Shown piece after piece: positions 15,878 through 23,969 of a DNA stretch of 58,804 nt. Source of the stretch: Bacteroidales bacterium. Its GTDB lineage: Bacteria; Bacteroidota; Bacteroidia; Bacteroidales; UBA932. The translations under genes were made by a program, and so were the position numbers. The notes beneath the pieces are model-generated. The model had not been told where the DNA came from and made no database searches. It was given only the letters and a program-made list of their open reading frames with translations. The DNA is taken from assembly GCA_017442315.1 (NCBI GenBank), contig JAFRZX010000155.1, positions 1 through 58,804 of the forward strand. Direction: 5' to 3'. Within the stretch, counting starts at the first letter, position 1, and every line of letters starts with the position of its first letter.

Positions 15878-15885
15878 CAAAAGTA
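15878..15885 (-). promoter_or_regulatory. rpsP-rimM -7 element
   Basis: The plus strand reads CAAAAGTA, so the minus strand reads TACTTTTG, a TAnnTTTG match. It lies about 65 bases before the rpsP ATG and only 12 bases from the divergent DUF2147 promoter box. Confidence 0.55.
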
Positions 15886-15897
15886 GAAAAAAATGGG

Positions 15898-15905
15898 TAT
15901 ATTTG
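15898..15905 (+). promoter_or_regulatory. -7 element of the DUF2147 gene
   Basis: TATATTTG fits TAnnTTTG and ends 28 bases before the ATG at 15934. Divergent, near-overlapping arrangement with the rpsP promoter. Confidence 0.55.
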
Positions 15906-15933
15906 CAATGATTTGAATTAAAAATCCTTGAAA

Positions 15934-16398
15934 ATGAGAAAATTATTGTCTACGTTAGTTTTATTTATGGCATTTTCTGTCGTTGTAATGGCTCAGCAGA
16001 GTCTTAATGAAAATCCGGACAGTATCGTGGGAGAATATAGTGTTCTTCATGAAGGCGAAAACACCAAAGTAAGGATAACCAGAGAGACGGACGGTACATT
16101 CAAGGCTCAGGTTTTTTGGGTGGAGAACAGACTGGATGACGAGGGAAATGTGCGCCTTGATGAAAAGAATCCGGACAAGTCTCTTCGCCATGTAGAATGT
16201 GACAGAATAGTTCTTATGAACGGACTTAGATATGACGCAGAAAAGAATAGATGGGGAGAAACAAAAGTCTACGATCCCACGCGTGGCATCAAAGCCAATG
16301 CTACTTGTGAATTCATGCCGGATGGCACATTGCGCGTTAAGGGCTCTCTTTTAGGCTTTTCCCAATCCATATATTGGGTAAGAATGGTGCAGAACTGA
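15934..16398 (+). CDS. DUF2147 secreted protein
   Basis: The product is 154 aa with a Sec signal peptide (MRKLLSTLVLFMAFSVVVMA, cleavage after AQ or MA). The mature part has DSIVGEYSV near its start, FKAQVFWVENRLD, a polar DEKNPDKSLR loop and GSLLGFSQSIYWVRM at the end, the pattern of DUF2147 lipocalin-like periplasmic proteins of unknown function. ATG 15934 is preferred over the TTG two codons upstream. Monocistronic, followed by the tRNA-Leu gene. Confidence 0.85.
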   Translation: MRKLLSTLVLFMAFSVVVMAQQSLNENPDSIVGEYSVLHEGENTKVRITRETDGTFKAQVFWVENRLDDEGNVRLDEKNPDKSLRHVECDRIVLMNGLRYDAEKNRWGETKVYDPTRGIKANATCEFMPDGTLRVKGSLLGFSQSIYWVRMVQN

Positions 16399-16434
16399 AA
16401 TTTGTTATGAATTGTGATTTTTTTGACAGAAAAA

Positions 16435-16465
16435 TTTGCAGGTACAAAAAAATGTCGTACATTTG
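16435..16465 (+). promoter_or_regulatory. tRNA-Leu promoter
   Basis: TTTG (16435-16438), a 19-base spacer, then TACATTTG (16458-16465): a full match to the Bacteroidetes consensus. The tRNA begins 15 bases downstream. Confidence 0.75.
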
Positions 16466-16480
16466 CAATCCCAAACTCAA

Positions 16481-16563
16481 GCGGTGGTGGTGAAATGGTA
16501 GACACGCTACTTTGAGGGGGTAGTGGGCGTAAGCCTGTGCGAGTTCGAGTCTCGCCCACCGCA
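16481..16563 (+). tRNA. tRNA-Leu (anticodon GAG)
   Basis: The acceptor GCGGTGG pairs with CCACCGC. The anticodon loop TTGAGGG is closed by CTACT/GGTAG and gives anticodon GAG (CUC codons). A long variable arm (GGGC GTAA GCCT) marks a class II tRNA. The T-arm is GCGAG TTCGAGT CTCGC. CCA is not encoded, as usual in this phylum. A terminator follows immediately. Confidence 0.96.
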
Positions 16564-16570
16564 CTCAACG

Positions 16571-16605
16571 ACGGAAGCAGAACAATCTGCTTCCGTTTTT
16601 CTTTT
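16571..16605 (+). terminator. Terminator of the tRNA-Leu gene
   Basis: ACGGAAGCAGA (16571-16581) pairs with TCTGCTTCCGT (16586-16596), followed by TTTTCTTTT. Confidence 0.9.
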
Positions 16606-16649
16606 ATAATCCCCTGAAACAGAATTGAGGGAAAATTTTTAGCGGTGTA

Positions 16650-16679
16650 TTGCAGATTTCAGAAATGTTCGTACCTTTG
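16650..16679 (+). promoter_or_regulatory. Promoter of the structured leader/sORF transcript
   Basis: TTG (16650-16652), a 19-base spacer and TACCTTTG (16672-16679) form one of the best promoters in the window. Transcription should start near 16687. Confidence 0.7.
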
Positions 16680-16686
16680 CAGTACA

Positions 16687-16846
16687 AGTCATCAGGGTTA
16701 TACAGCAACCCATTAGATTAGACATCACCCCAATGATGTCTTTTCTTTTACCCATAACAGGGGTGGCATATCGTAACACCTCGGGGACTGTCCCAACAAC
16801 CTCTTTCAAATCGTTCTTTACGCTGTATAATATATAACCTGATGAC
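16687..16846 (+). ncRNA. Structured RNA leader with internal terminator-like hairpin and start-codon-sequestering helix
   Basis: Two 9-bp helices close the element: 16688-16696 with 16838-16846 (GTCATCAGG/CCTGATGAC) and 16698-16706 with 16822-16830 (TTATACAGC/GCTGTATAA). Inside, GACATCA/TGATGTC (16721-16727 and 16734-16740) is followed by TTTTCTTTT, a terminator-like hairpin. The ATG of the downstream 48-aa frame (16842) lies in the outer helix. The layout fits a cis-regulatory leader (attenuator or riboswitch-like) or a stable small RNA. I cannot assign it to a named family. Confidence 0.55.
16721..16749 (+). terminator. Terminator-like (attenuator) hairpin within the leader
   Basis: AGACATCA/TGATGTCT forms 8 pairs around CCCCAA, then TTTCTTTT. 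It would end a transcript of about 60 bases started at 16687. Confidence 0.55.
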
Positions 16847-16988
16847 CAAAAGAACAGATTGCTTAGAGGTCAGGGTGACTGTCAAGATGGTTTACCCTGT
16901 GTTTATCAAAGTGAGAGCGTACACACGGGTTCGCTTTGGTAAGGTAGAGAAAGTCCGCAGTCACTACAGAAGATATTGGGGTATCTGA
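16842..16988 (+). CDS. Small basic protein (48 aa), unknown
   Basis: The frame ATG 16842 to TGA 16988 encodes a 48-aa product starting MTKRTDCLEVRVTVKMVYP and ending VRSHYRRYWGI, with many Arg/Lys and alternating hydrophobic residues suggesting a beta-rich, nucleic-acid-binding or ribosome-associated peptide. I have the impression that similar VYPVFIKVRAYTR...KVRSHYRR peptides occur in Bacteroidales, but cannot verify it. The start codon is inside the closing helix of the leader. It lies in the same transcript as the leader. Confidence 0.5.
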   Translation: MTKRTDCLEVRVTVKMVYPVFIKVRAYTRVRFGKVEKVRSHYRRYWGI

Positions 16989-17129
16989 TGTAGAGGCAAA
17001 GACTGAGCCGAAAGGCTGACTATCTCACCCTTCTGTTTTTTCTTTTAACCATCTCACTAACTCAGCAGATTTGCGGAAATCATTCATGAAAGTTTGATAA
17101 TCTGTAATGCCACCGCACCAGTTTACCCT
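16989..17129 (+). other. 3' part of the leader/sORF transcript, no gene seen
   Basis: No further ORF is supported. A short AGCC-GAAA-GGCT hairpin (about 17012-17023) precedes a U run near 17037-17045, and could be a weak terminator before the strong one at 17130. Confidence 0.35.
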
Positions 17130-17163
17130 AGAGGAAAAATCGAAAGGTTTTCCTCTGTTTCTT
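17130..17163. terminator. Terminator between the sORF transcript and the sigma-factor gene
   Basis: AGAGGAAAA (17130-17138) pairs with TTTTCCTCT (17148-17156), followed by GTTTCTT. Convergent genes on both sides make a bidirectional role likely. Confidence 0.7.
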
Positions 17164-17193
17164 ATATAACTAGTTGTAAATCTGTTGATTATA

Positions 17194-17805
17194 TTAGATA
17201 AAATAAAGTCTGTTCAGGAAATGCTCAATCCCATATAGATAGATTCCGAGTGTTAAAGAAATTATGGCGGGATTGATATAGTCTACTAACGTTGTACGTA
17301 GCAGATTCATCGCTCGGCGTAATTCATAATCTATCTTGCCGACACTGATGTTCATGATCTCTGAAATTTCCTTATAGGATTTTCCCTCATATCTTTTGAG
17401 AAGGAATATCTTTCTAGTGGTTTCAGGTAGCTTCATGAGACTTTTCTCGCTTATAACCTTGATTTCCTGAGCATACAATAGTGATGGGTTGCAACTTTCA
17501 ATAGCTCTGGAATAATATTCCATGAGACCGCGTTCCTTTTCGGAAATCTTGTCAAACACGGCTTTATGTCTGCTGTTATTGCGCCTGTAATCCAGGCATC
17601 GGTTGCGTATTATCCTATAAAGATAGTCAGCGTATTTCTCTTCCAGGACATCTTGCCGGTGCTCCCAAAGTGAAATGAATGAGTCGCTTATTATGTCTTT
17701 TGCTGTTTCCTTGTCATGTACATAGGAAATGGCAAGAGTCATGAATAACTGTTCCTTTTTCCGGAACAGGTCCACTATCATTCTGTATGATAAGGCTTCA
17801 TTCAT
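17194..17805 (-). CDS. ECF sigma-70 factor (FecI-like)
   Basis: The product is a 203-aa extracytoplasmic-function sigma factor. Region 2 reads FMTLAISYVHDKETAKDIISDSFISLWEH-like within about residues 20-50, and region 4 holds LPETTRKIFLLKRYEGKSYKEI followed by the helix-turn-helix MNISVGKIDYELRRAMNLLR. A hydrophobic C-terminal tail (PAIISLTLGIYLYGI) is slightly unusual. It should direct RNA polymerase to the adjacent PUL on signal from the STN-type SusC receptor through the FecR-like anti-sigma factor, which is encoded divergently. Confidence 0.92.
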   Translation of the reverse strand: MNEALSYRMIVDLFRKKEQLFMTLAISYVHDKETAKDIISDSFISLWEHRQDVLEEKYADYLYRIIRNRCLDYRRNNSRHKAVFDKISEKERGLMEYYSRAIESCNPSLLYAQEIKVISEKSLMKLPETTRKIFLLKRYEGKSYKEISEIMNISVGKIDYELRRAMNLLRTTLVDYINPAIISLTLGIYLYGIEHFLNRLYFI

Positions 17806-17933
17806 GTGGTCGCAAAGTTAGCAGATAAAAAATGAAAACCAAACTAAATGTTTCAGATGAAAAAATAGCAGAAATTTTCACGAATCAGATTGACATAGGC
17901 GTCTTTATATATACAAGCATGAAATTTTAGACG

Positions 17934-18893
17934 ATGAAACCTGACAGATATATATTGGAAAAGTTCTTCATGAACGAAGCTTTGCCACACGAAACAGACA
18001 GCATATATGAGTGGCTTGAGTCCGATCCGAATAACGAAAAGATATTTCAGGAGGCTCATCAGCGCTTTGTTATGGACACCTTGGTATTGGCGGAAATGTC
18101 CGACAAGGCATTGAATACTGAGGGAGCAAGAAAATCATCGGGAAGAACATGGAAGTGGATTGCAACGGCAGCGGCATCTTTGCTTATCGGATTTATGGTC
18201 AATAACTATTTCGTATCCATGCCCTTGAAACGAAAGGCCTCTGAAACCATGACAGTTTCTGCTCCTGCCGGCCAGCGTGTGGATGTGATGCTGGCAGATG
18301 GTTCTAAGGTGTCTCTGAATTCCGGCAGTACACTTGAATATCCGGTTATATTCAGAGAGGATACAAGGTGTGTGAAATTGGAAGGAGAAGCTATGTTTGA
18401 CGTCGCGTATGATGAGGATAAGCCTTTCAAAGTGGAAACTTTTGCCTATGGCGTGAAAGTACTTGGAACAAGGTTCAATGTCGTGGCGGATAAAGTTAGA
18501 GGTGAATTTTCCACATCGCTATTAGAGGGATGTGTTGCAATTACCGGTTTGTCTGAAGACCGGGAGTACATCATGAGTCCCAATACGATGGTGAGCCTTA
18601 AAAGCGGACGTCTTGTAGTTCAGGAAATCATGAACATGGATGCATATCTTTGGACGGAAGGTATTTTATCTGTCTCGGATATGGATTTCATCCAGGTAGT
18701 GGAAAAACTCGAAAAGACGTATGCAGTGGATATTGAAATAACCTGCGATACTCTGCCTCAGATCGGATTCAGGAGGCTCAAGTTCCGGATTTCTGACGGT
18801 ATAGAGCATGCTTTGGAAGTATTGAGAATAAATTCAGACTTTGAATTTGAAACAGACCCTGAAACAGGAGTGATAACCATATTCAATAACTAA
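17934..18893 (+). CDS. FecR-family anti-sigma factor
   Basis: The product is 319 aa. The N-terminal cytoplasmic part has YILEKFFMNEALPHET and one membrane helix (WIATAAASLLIGFMVNNYF, about 79-97). The periplasmic FecR domain has VSAPAGQRVDVMLADGSKVSLNSGS-type sequence and VLGTRFNVVADK, followed by a C-terminal DUF4974-like region (WTEGILSVSDMDFIQVVEKLE). It should bind the sigma factor in the cytoplasm and the STN domain of the SusC protein in the periplasm. It precedes susC by 13 bases. Confidence 0.92.
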   Translation: MKPDRYILEKFFMNEALPHETDSIYEWLESDPNNEKIFQEAHQRFVMDTLVLAEMSDKALNTEGARKSSGRTWKWIATAAASLLIGFMVNNYFVSMPLKRKASETMTVSAPAGQRVDVMLADGSKVSLNSGSTLEYPVIFREDTRCVKLEGEAMFDVAYDEDKPFKVETFAYGVKVLGTRFNVVADKVRGEFSTSLLEGCVAITGLSEDREYIMSPNTMVSLKSGRLVVQEIMNMDAYLWTEGILSVSDMDFIQVVEKLEKTYAVDIEITCDTLPQIGFRRLKFRISDGIEHALEVLRINSDFEFETDPETGVITIFNN

Positions 18894-18906
18894 AACAGAC
18901 TATGAT

Positions 18907-21900
18907 ATGATTGGTGACAGACATTGTAAACGGTATGGAGTCATTGTTCTTGCCGCAATAGTCTTGACTTTAAATACTGCTTATGCGCAGAAAGTCAAAG
19001 TAACCATTAGCCTGAAGAATGTGCCGATGGAGCAGGTCATGGCTTGTATCGAAGAAAACACGCGTTATCTTTTCGGTGTATCAGATGGTGTTGACACTAA
19101 GCAGAGAGTTACGGTGGAGGTGAAAGACGGAACTCTTGAAGAGGCTCTTGATCAGATGGTAAGAGGAACAGGGGTGATATGGCATATGATCAGTTCCAAT
19201 ATCATTCTTAGCCTTCATGGAAAGGAAAAGCCTGCGTCTGTCACTGGCAAAGTCACGGACACAGAGGGATGGCCCATATCTGGAGCTGCCATAATTGTGA
19301 AAGGGACTGATAACGGGACCGCTACTGATATGAATGGTGAATTTGTTCTGATGGTTGATAATCCATCGACGGCTGTAATAGAGATAGCATGCCTTGGATT
19401 CATGTCAGTGGCGCTTAAAGTCGGAAATCGCAGGGATTTCAATATATCCCTTGCTGAAGATGCTGTCGAACTGGAATCTACGGTTGTCACCGCTTTGGGT
19501 ATCAGGAGAAGTGAAAAGGCGTTGAGTTATAATGTTCAGAAAGTCGACTCTGAATCAGTTACGGCTGTAAAGGATGCCAATTTCATCAATTCTTTGACAG
19601 GAAAGGTTGCAGGGGTCAACATCAACGCATCATCTTCCGGAGTTGGAGGTGCGGCAAAAGTCGTGCTCAGAGGAAACAAGTCCATTAGTCAGAGTTCCAA
19701 CGCGCTGTATGTAATAGATGGTATCCCAATGTACAATTTCGGAGGAGGAGGAGGGACTGAATTCGATTCAAAAGGTGAGACTGAAGCTATTGCAGACCTC
19801 AACCCGGAAGACATAGAAAGCATCTCTGTCCTGACAGGTGCGGCAGCTGCTGCCCTTTATGGATCTGAAGCTGCCAATGGTGCGGTAATGATTACCACTA
19901 GAAAAGGGGAATCAGGTCGTATGAAAGTCACATTCAGCAGCATTACGGATTTTATGAGTCCGTTTGTGCTTCCGGAATTTCAGAACCGTTACGGTACGGG
20001 AAGCAATGGCATCAGCTCTGGATCAAAAGTATACAGCTGGGGCGCACTGATTCCGGAGTCAGGACGTACAGGATACACTCCTGAAGATTTCTTTCAGACT
20101 GGGCATGTCTATACCAATTCGCTTACTCTTTCTGGTGGTACAGACCGTAATCAGACATATTTTTCCGCTGCATCCGTCAATTCGGATGGTATAGTCCCGA
20201 ACAATCTCTATGACAGATATAACTTCACATTCAGGAACACGACATATTTTCTGAATGACAGGCTTCGTCTGGATGCGTCAGCAAGCTATATAATCCAGAA
20301 AGACAGGAATATGACCAATCAGGGAGTGTATTCAAATCCGATAGTATCAGCCTATCTGTTTCCCCGTGGAGAAGATATAGATGCCTACAGACTGTTTGAA
20401 CGCTATAATCCTGCTACGAAGCTGATGGAGCAGTTCTGGTCTTCGGATCTTGAAGGTGGAGATCTACGCATGCAGAATCCATGGTGGGTTGCCTATCGAA
20501 ACGTACGTGATACAGACAAAAAACGTTATATGCTTTCCTTTTCCGCAAGTTATGATGTTTTGGATTGGCTTAATGTAACAGGACGTGTGAGGGTTGACAA
20601 TACAAACAGTCTTTATTCTCAGAAACTATATGCTTCGTCCAACACGACAATTACCGAAGGAGGACTCAACGGACACTATTCCGAATCAAGAGGATATGAC
20701 ACACAGACATATGCGGATATCATGATCAATGTGGACAAGACGTTCGGAAAGGATTGGAGCCTTGTGGCCAATGTAGGTGCATCGATCAATGACATCAAGA
20801 CAGATGAACTCAATTACAGAGGTCCTGTTCAGGAAAAAGGACTGCCAAATATCTTCAATGTCATGGATCTGGATGACGTGAAGAAACGTGCATCCAAGTA
20901 CGGGTGGCGTGAACAGACCCAGTCGGTGTTTGCAAGTGTGGAAGTCGGATGGAAGAAGATGCTCTTCCTTACTGTGACCGGCAGAAATGATTGGGCCTCC
21001 CAACTGGCAGGATCTTCCTCAGAGTCGTTCTTCTATCCGTCTGCGGGTCTATCGTGGATACCCACTTCATTATGGAATATGCCTGAATCTGTATCTTATT
21101 TGAAGATAAGGGGTTCATTCGCTTCAGTAGGAATGCCTTTTCCGCGTCATCTGACTATTCCTACATATAGTTATGATGCCACCAATAAGAATTGGGTAAC
21201 CAAGACGCATTATCCTGTAGGAGAACTTTATCCGGAAAGGACAAGGACTTATGAAGTCGGTATGGATGCCACTTTCTGGAAGCGTCTGAGTCTGTCTGCT
21301 TCATGGTATCGGGCGGATACTTTCAATCAGACATTCGATCCTCAGATTTCCGTATCTTCGGGATATTCTACCATATACCTTCAAACAGGGCATGTCAGGA
21401 ATTCAGGCATAGAAGCATCTGTCGGTTATCAGGATTCATGGCAGGGCTTTGAGTGGAGCAGCAATTTTACGTTTTCATGGAACAGGAATGAAATAGTAGA
21501 ACTTGTCAGTGATTATATACATCCGGAGACAGGGAAGTCTATAACCAAAGAAAGGCTTGAGATTAAAGGACTTGGAAAGGCGAAATATATATTGAAGCCT
21601 GGAGGGACACTAGGAGATCTATACACGACTTCCGGCCTGAAATATAATGATAAAGGATATTTAGAAATAGATAAGAACGGTAATGTCATTGTGGAGGATG
21701 ATTGTGGTGACTTGTATCTCGGTTCTGTTTTTCCAAAGTACAACCTTGCATGGCGTAATGACTTCTTATGGAAAGGAATCAGATTGGGGATACTTTTCAC
21801 AGGACGCATAGGAGGTATCTGCTACTCTGCGACACAGGCCAATCTTGATCTTTTCGGAGTATCAGAAACTTCGGCCCGTGCGCGTGACGAAGGAGGGGTG

Positions 21901-22227
21901 TTGATAAACGGGCGTGCGCGGATGGATGCTCAGGCATGGTATCAGGCAATAGGTTCACAGAGTGGATTGCCTCAGTACTATACCTATAGTGCCACTAACT
22001 TCCGTCTTCAGGAACTTTCCATAGCATATACGCTTCCGCGCAAATGGTTCAGACATAAGGCGGCGCTTACTTTTGCTCTTGTCGGACGCAATCTATGGAT
22101 GATCTGGTGCAAGGCTCCTTTTGATCCGGAAGCGGTGGCTTCCACAGGCTTGAACTATCAAGGTATCGATTATTTCATGATGCCTTCTACCCGCAATCTT
22201 GGTGTTAATGTCAAACTTGAATTCTAA
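18907..22227 (+). CDS. SusC/RagA TonB-dependent transporter with STN signalling domain
   Basis: The product is 1106 aa. After the signal sequence comes an STN domain (VKVTISLKNVPMEQVMACIEE onward, about residues 28-100), then a carboxypeptidase-like/CNA-B region (SVTGKVTDTEGWPISGAAI), the TonB box/plug (ALGIRRSEKALSYNVQKV, VIDGIPMYNF, LTGAAAAALYGSEAANGAV) and a long barrel ending ...NLGVNVKLEF. It imports oligosaccharides across the outer membrane with its SusD partner, and the STN domain links it to the FecR/sigma pair upstream. The stop overlaps the longest frame of the susD gene. Confidence 0.95.
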   Translation: MIGDRHCKRYGVIVLAAIVLTLNTAYAQKVKVTISLKNVPMEQVMACIEENTRYLFGVSDGVDTKQRVTVEVKDGTLEEALDQMVRGTGVIWHMISSNIILSLHGKEKPASVTGKVTDTEGWPISGAAIIVKGTDNGTATDMNGEFVLMVDNPSTAVIEIACLGFMSVALKVGNRRDFNISLAEDAVELESTVVTALGIRRSEKALSYNVQKVDSESVTAVKDANFINSLTGKVAGVNINASSSGVGGAAKVVLRGNKSISQSSNALYVIDGIPMYNFGGGGGTEFDSKGETEAIADLNPEDIESISVLTGAAAAALYGSEAANGAVMITTRKGESGRMKVTFSSITDFMSPFVLPEFQNRYGTGSNGISSGSKVYSWGALIPESGRTGYTPEDFFQTGHVYTNSLTLSGGTDRNQTYFSAASVNSDGIVPNNLYDRYNFTFRNTTYFLNDRLRLDASASYIIQKDRNMTNQGVYSNPIVSAYLFPRGEDIDAYRLFERYNPATKLMEQFWSSDLEGGDLRMQNPWWVAYRNVRDTDKKRYMLSFSASYDVLDWLNVTGRVRVDNTNSLYSQKLYASSNTTITEGGLNGHYSESRGYDTQTYADIMINVDKTFGKDWSLVANVGASINDIKTDELNYRGPVQEKGLPNIFNVMDLDDVKKRASKYGWREQTQSVFASVEVGWKKMLFLTVTGRNDWASQLAGSSSESFFYPSAGLSWIPTSLWNMPESVSYLKIRGSFASVGMPFPRHLTIPTYSYDATNKNWVTKTHYPVGELYPERTRTYEVGMDATFWKRLSLSASWYRADTFNQTFDPQISVSSGYSTIYLQTGHVRNSGIEASVGYQDSWQGFEWSSNFTFSWNRNEIVELVSDYIHPETGKSITKERLEIKGLGKAKYILKPGGTLGDLYTTSGLKYNDKGYLEIDKNGNVIVEDDCGDLYLGSVFPKYNLAWRNDFLWKGIRLGILFTGRIGGICYSATQANLDLFGVSETSARARDEGGVLINGRARMDAQAWYQAIGSQSGLPQYYTYSATNFRLQELSIAYTLPRKWFRHKAALTFALVGRNLWMIWCKAPFDPEAVASTGLNYQGIDYFMMPSTRNLGVNVKLEF

Positions 22228-22267
22228 TGGGAGGAGTGGTTATGATGAGCAATATTATATTAGGTAG

Positions 22268-22436
22268 ATGCCCGATCAGGTCGGGCATGACGAAATTTCT
22301 AATGTCGGGCATGACGAAATCTCTGATATCGGGCATGACGAAATCACTGATGTCGGGCATGACGAAATCTCTGATATCGGGCATGACGAAAGTGTTCTTA
22401 ACCGTCATTGCCGGCTTGACCGGCAATCTCCTCACA
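22268..22436. repeat. Palindromic dispersed-repeat cluster overlapping the susD signal peptide
   Basis: An upstream palindrome (GCCCGA...TCGGGC), the tandem array and a downstream element (TTGCCGGCTTGACCGGCAA, about 22408-22426) flanked by CGTCAT and ATCTCC form one cluster. The downstream element encodes the core of the lipoprotein signal peptide. It is related to the elements in rimM. Confidence 0.75.
22281..22394. repeat. Five 24-bp tandem repeats before and in the susD start
   Basis: Units start at 22281, 22305, 22329, 22353 and 22377, each TCGGGCATGACGAAA plus a variable tail. A unit is eight codons, so copy number changes keep the frame, and each unit contains an ATG. The last unit's ATG (22383) is the likely susD start. 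The array is bounded upstream by a palindrome, GCCCGATCAGGTCGGGC (22270-22286). Confidence 0.9.
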
Positions 22437-23945
22437 TCCTGTACAGGAATGTTTGAGGAGATCAACCGCAACCCGAATGAAGTCACTGACACTCAGCTTC
22501 AGGTCATGAATTATAAGACCGGAACCAACATAAAGACACTGCAAAGCCTGGTGGTACCCGTTCAGGAGCACCTTTATCAGTTTGTGGAATCCCTTGCAGG
22601 ATGTCCTTTCGGCGGCTACATCGGTGCTACACCAGATGCATGGCTCACGAAATTTGAAACATTCAACCCGTCGGCAGATTGGCGCAAGGCTCCATTTGTA
22701 GATGTCATATCCCAGACTTATCCGGCATATCGTGCCATAGTAAGCGGTACTGATGATGAAATGACAGTGGCATTCGCCAGACTTTTCCGTGTTGCCATAA
22801 TGCATAGGGTGACGGATTCATATGGCCCTATTCCATATACTCAGGTTGTCGGCAATGCGGAAGAATCGTTGACCGTAGGATATGACAGTCAGGAGGATGT
22901 CTACAATGTCATGTTTACAGAACTTGACGAAGTGATAGACGTGTTTTCTGCAAATCTTGGATTGAATGCGTCGGCATTCAGCAGTTTTGATGCCGTATAT
23001 TACGGCAATGTCGGACAATGGCTCAAATATGCCAATTCTCTTAAGCTCCGTATGGCTATGCGTCTGAGCTATGTCAATCCGGATCTGTCCAGAATAAAGG
23101 CTGCGGAGGCTATTGCATCAGGAGTAATAACGGTCAATGCTGACAATGCATATATGCATCCTGCCGAAAACCGTATGACTCTGATTTATAACGATTGGTC
23201 GGATCACCGCGTGGGTGCAGATATCATATGTTATATGAACGGATACGAAGATCCTAGGCGCGAAAAGATGTTTCTACTTTCCGGGAATGGTGAATATAGA
23301 GGCATACGCATAGGTACAGATCCACCAAGCAAGAGTCAGGCGATCAGTTATTTTTCCAACATGATTGTAGAATCTGATACTCCGATACTTTGGATGAATG
23401 CAGCCGAGGTCAGTTTTCTGATGGCGGAATACGAACTCAGATGGGGGTCGGAAGCCGCAGCAAGACAGTTGTATGAAGATGGAATAAGACTTTCATTCGA
23501 AGAACGGGGAGCTACGGGAGATGATGTATATATTTATGATGATGAGTCTATGCCGGCCAAGCATGACGATCCGTTCTTTTCGGATTATGATACGACGGCT
23601 CCACAGAGTACAATTACTGTGGCCTGGAGAAATGGTGCTGATTTAGAGGAAAATCTGGAAAGGATAATAACCCAGAAGTGGATCGCGATCTTCCCTCTTG
23701 GGACTGAAGCATGGTCGGAATACAGGAGGACAGGATATCCGCGTCTGATGCCGGTTGTCGAGAACAAGAGTGGAGGTACGGTTGATGTCCGTTACGGTGC
23801 AAGAAGACTTCAGTATCCGGTTGAGGAATATACGGAGAATACTGCAAATCTTGAGGCTGCAGTGTTGATGCTGGCGGAAGAGTCTGTCTTCTCCAATGGT
23901 GATACAATGGGATCGCGTGTTTGGTGGGACTGCAAGCCATGGTAG
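22383..23945 (+). CDS. SusD/RagB-family glycan-binding lipoprotein
   Basis: The product is 520 aa from ATG 22383, giving the signal MTKVFLTVIAGLTGNLLTSC with lipidation at that Cys. The mature part starts GMFEEINRNPNEVTD and contains the SusD-type helical (TPR) scaffold: FARLFRVAIMHRVTDSYGPIPY, WLKYANSLKLRMAMRLSYV, and a C-terminal RIITQKWIAIFPLGTEAWSEYRRTGYP. It caps the upstream SusC channel. Earlier ATGs in the repeats give a frame up to 22227, but the sequence there is repeat-derived. The signal peptide itself is built from a palindromic element. Confidence 0.9.
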   Translation: MTKVFLTVIAGLTGNLLTSCTGMFEEINRNPNEVTDTQLQVMNYKTGTNIKTLQSLVVPVQEHLYQFVESLAGCPFGGYIGATPDAWLTKFETFNPSADWRKAPFVDVISQTYPAYRAIVSGTDDEMTVAFARLFRVAIMHRVTDSYGPIPYTQVVGNAEESLTVGYDSQEDVYNVMFTELDEVIDVFSANLGLNASAFSSFDAVYYGNVGQWLKYANSLKLRMAMRLSYVNPDLSRIKAAEAIASGVITVNADNAYMHPAENRMTLIYNDWSDHRVGADIICYMNGYEDPRREKMFLLSGNGEYRGIRIGTDPPSKSQAISYFSNMIVESDTPILWMNAAEVSFLMAEYELRWGSEAAARQLYEDGIRLSFEERGATGDDVYIYDDESMPAKHDDPFFSDYDTTAPQSTITVAWRNGADLEENLERIITQKWIAIFPLGTEAWSEYRRTGYPRLMPVVENKSGGTVDVRYGARRLQYPVEEYTENTANLEAAVLMLAEESVFSNGDTMGSRVWWDCKPW

Positions 23946-23969
23946 GGTATTCTTACAAAAATATATCAT

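Noticed and set aside
22281-22394. CRISPR-like array
   Set aside because: The units are directly joined with no spacers, share one 24-bp period and lie inside a reading frame; no cas genes are nearby.
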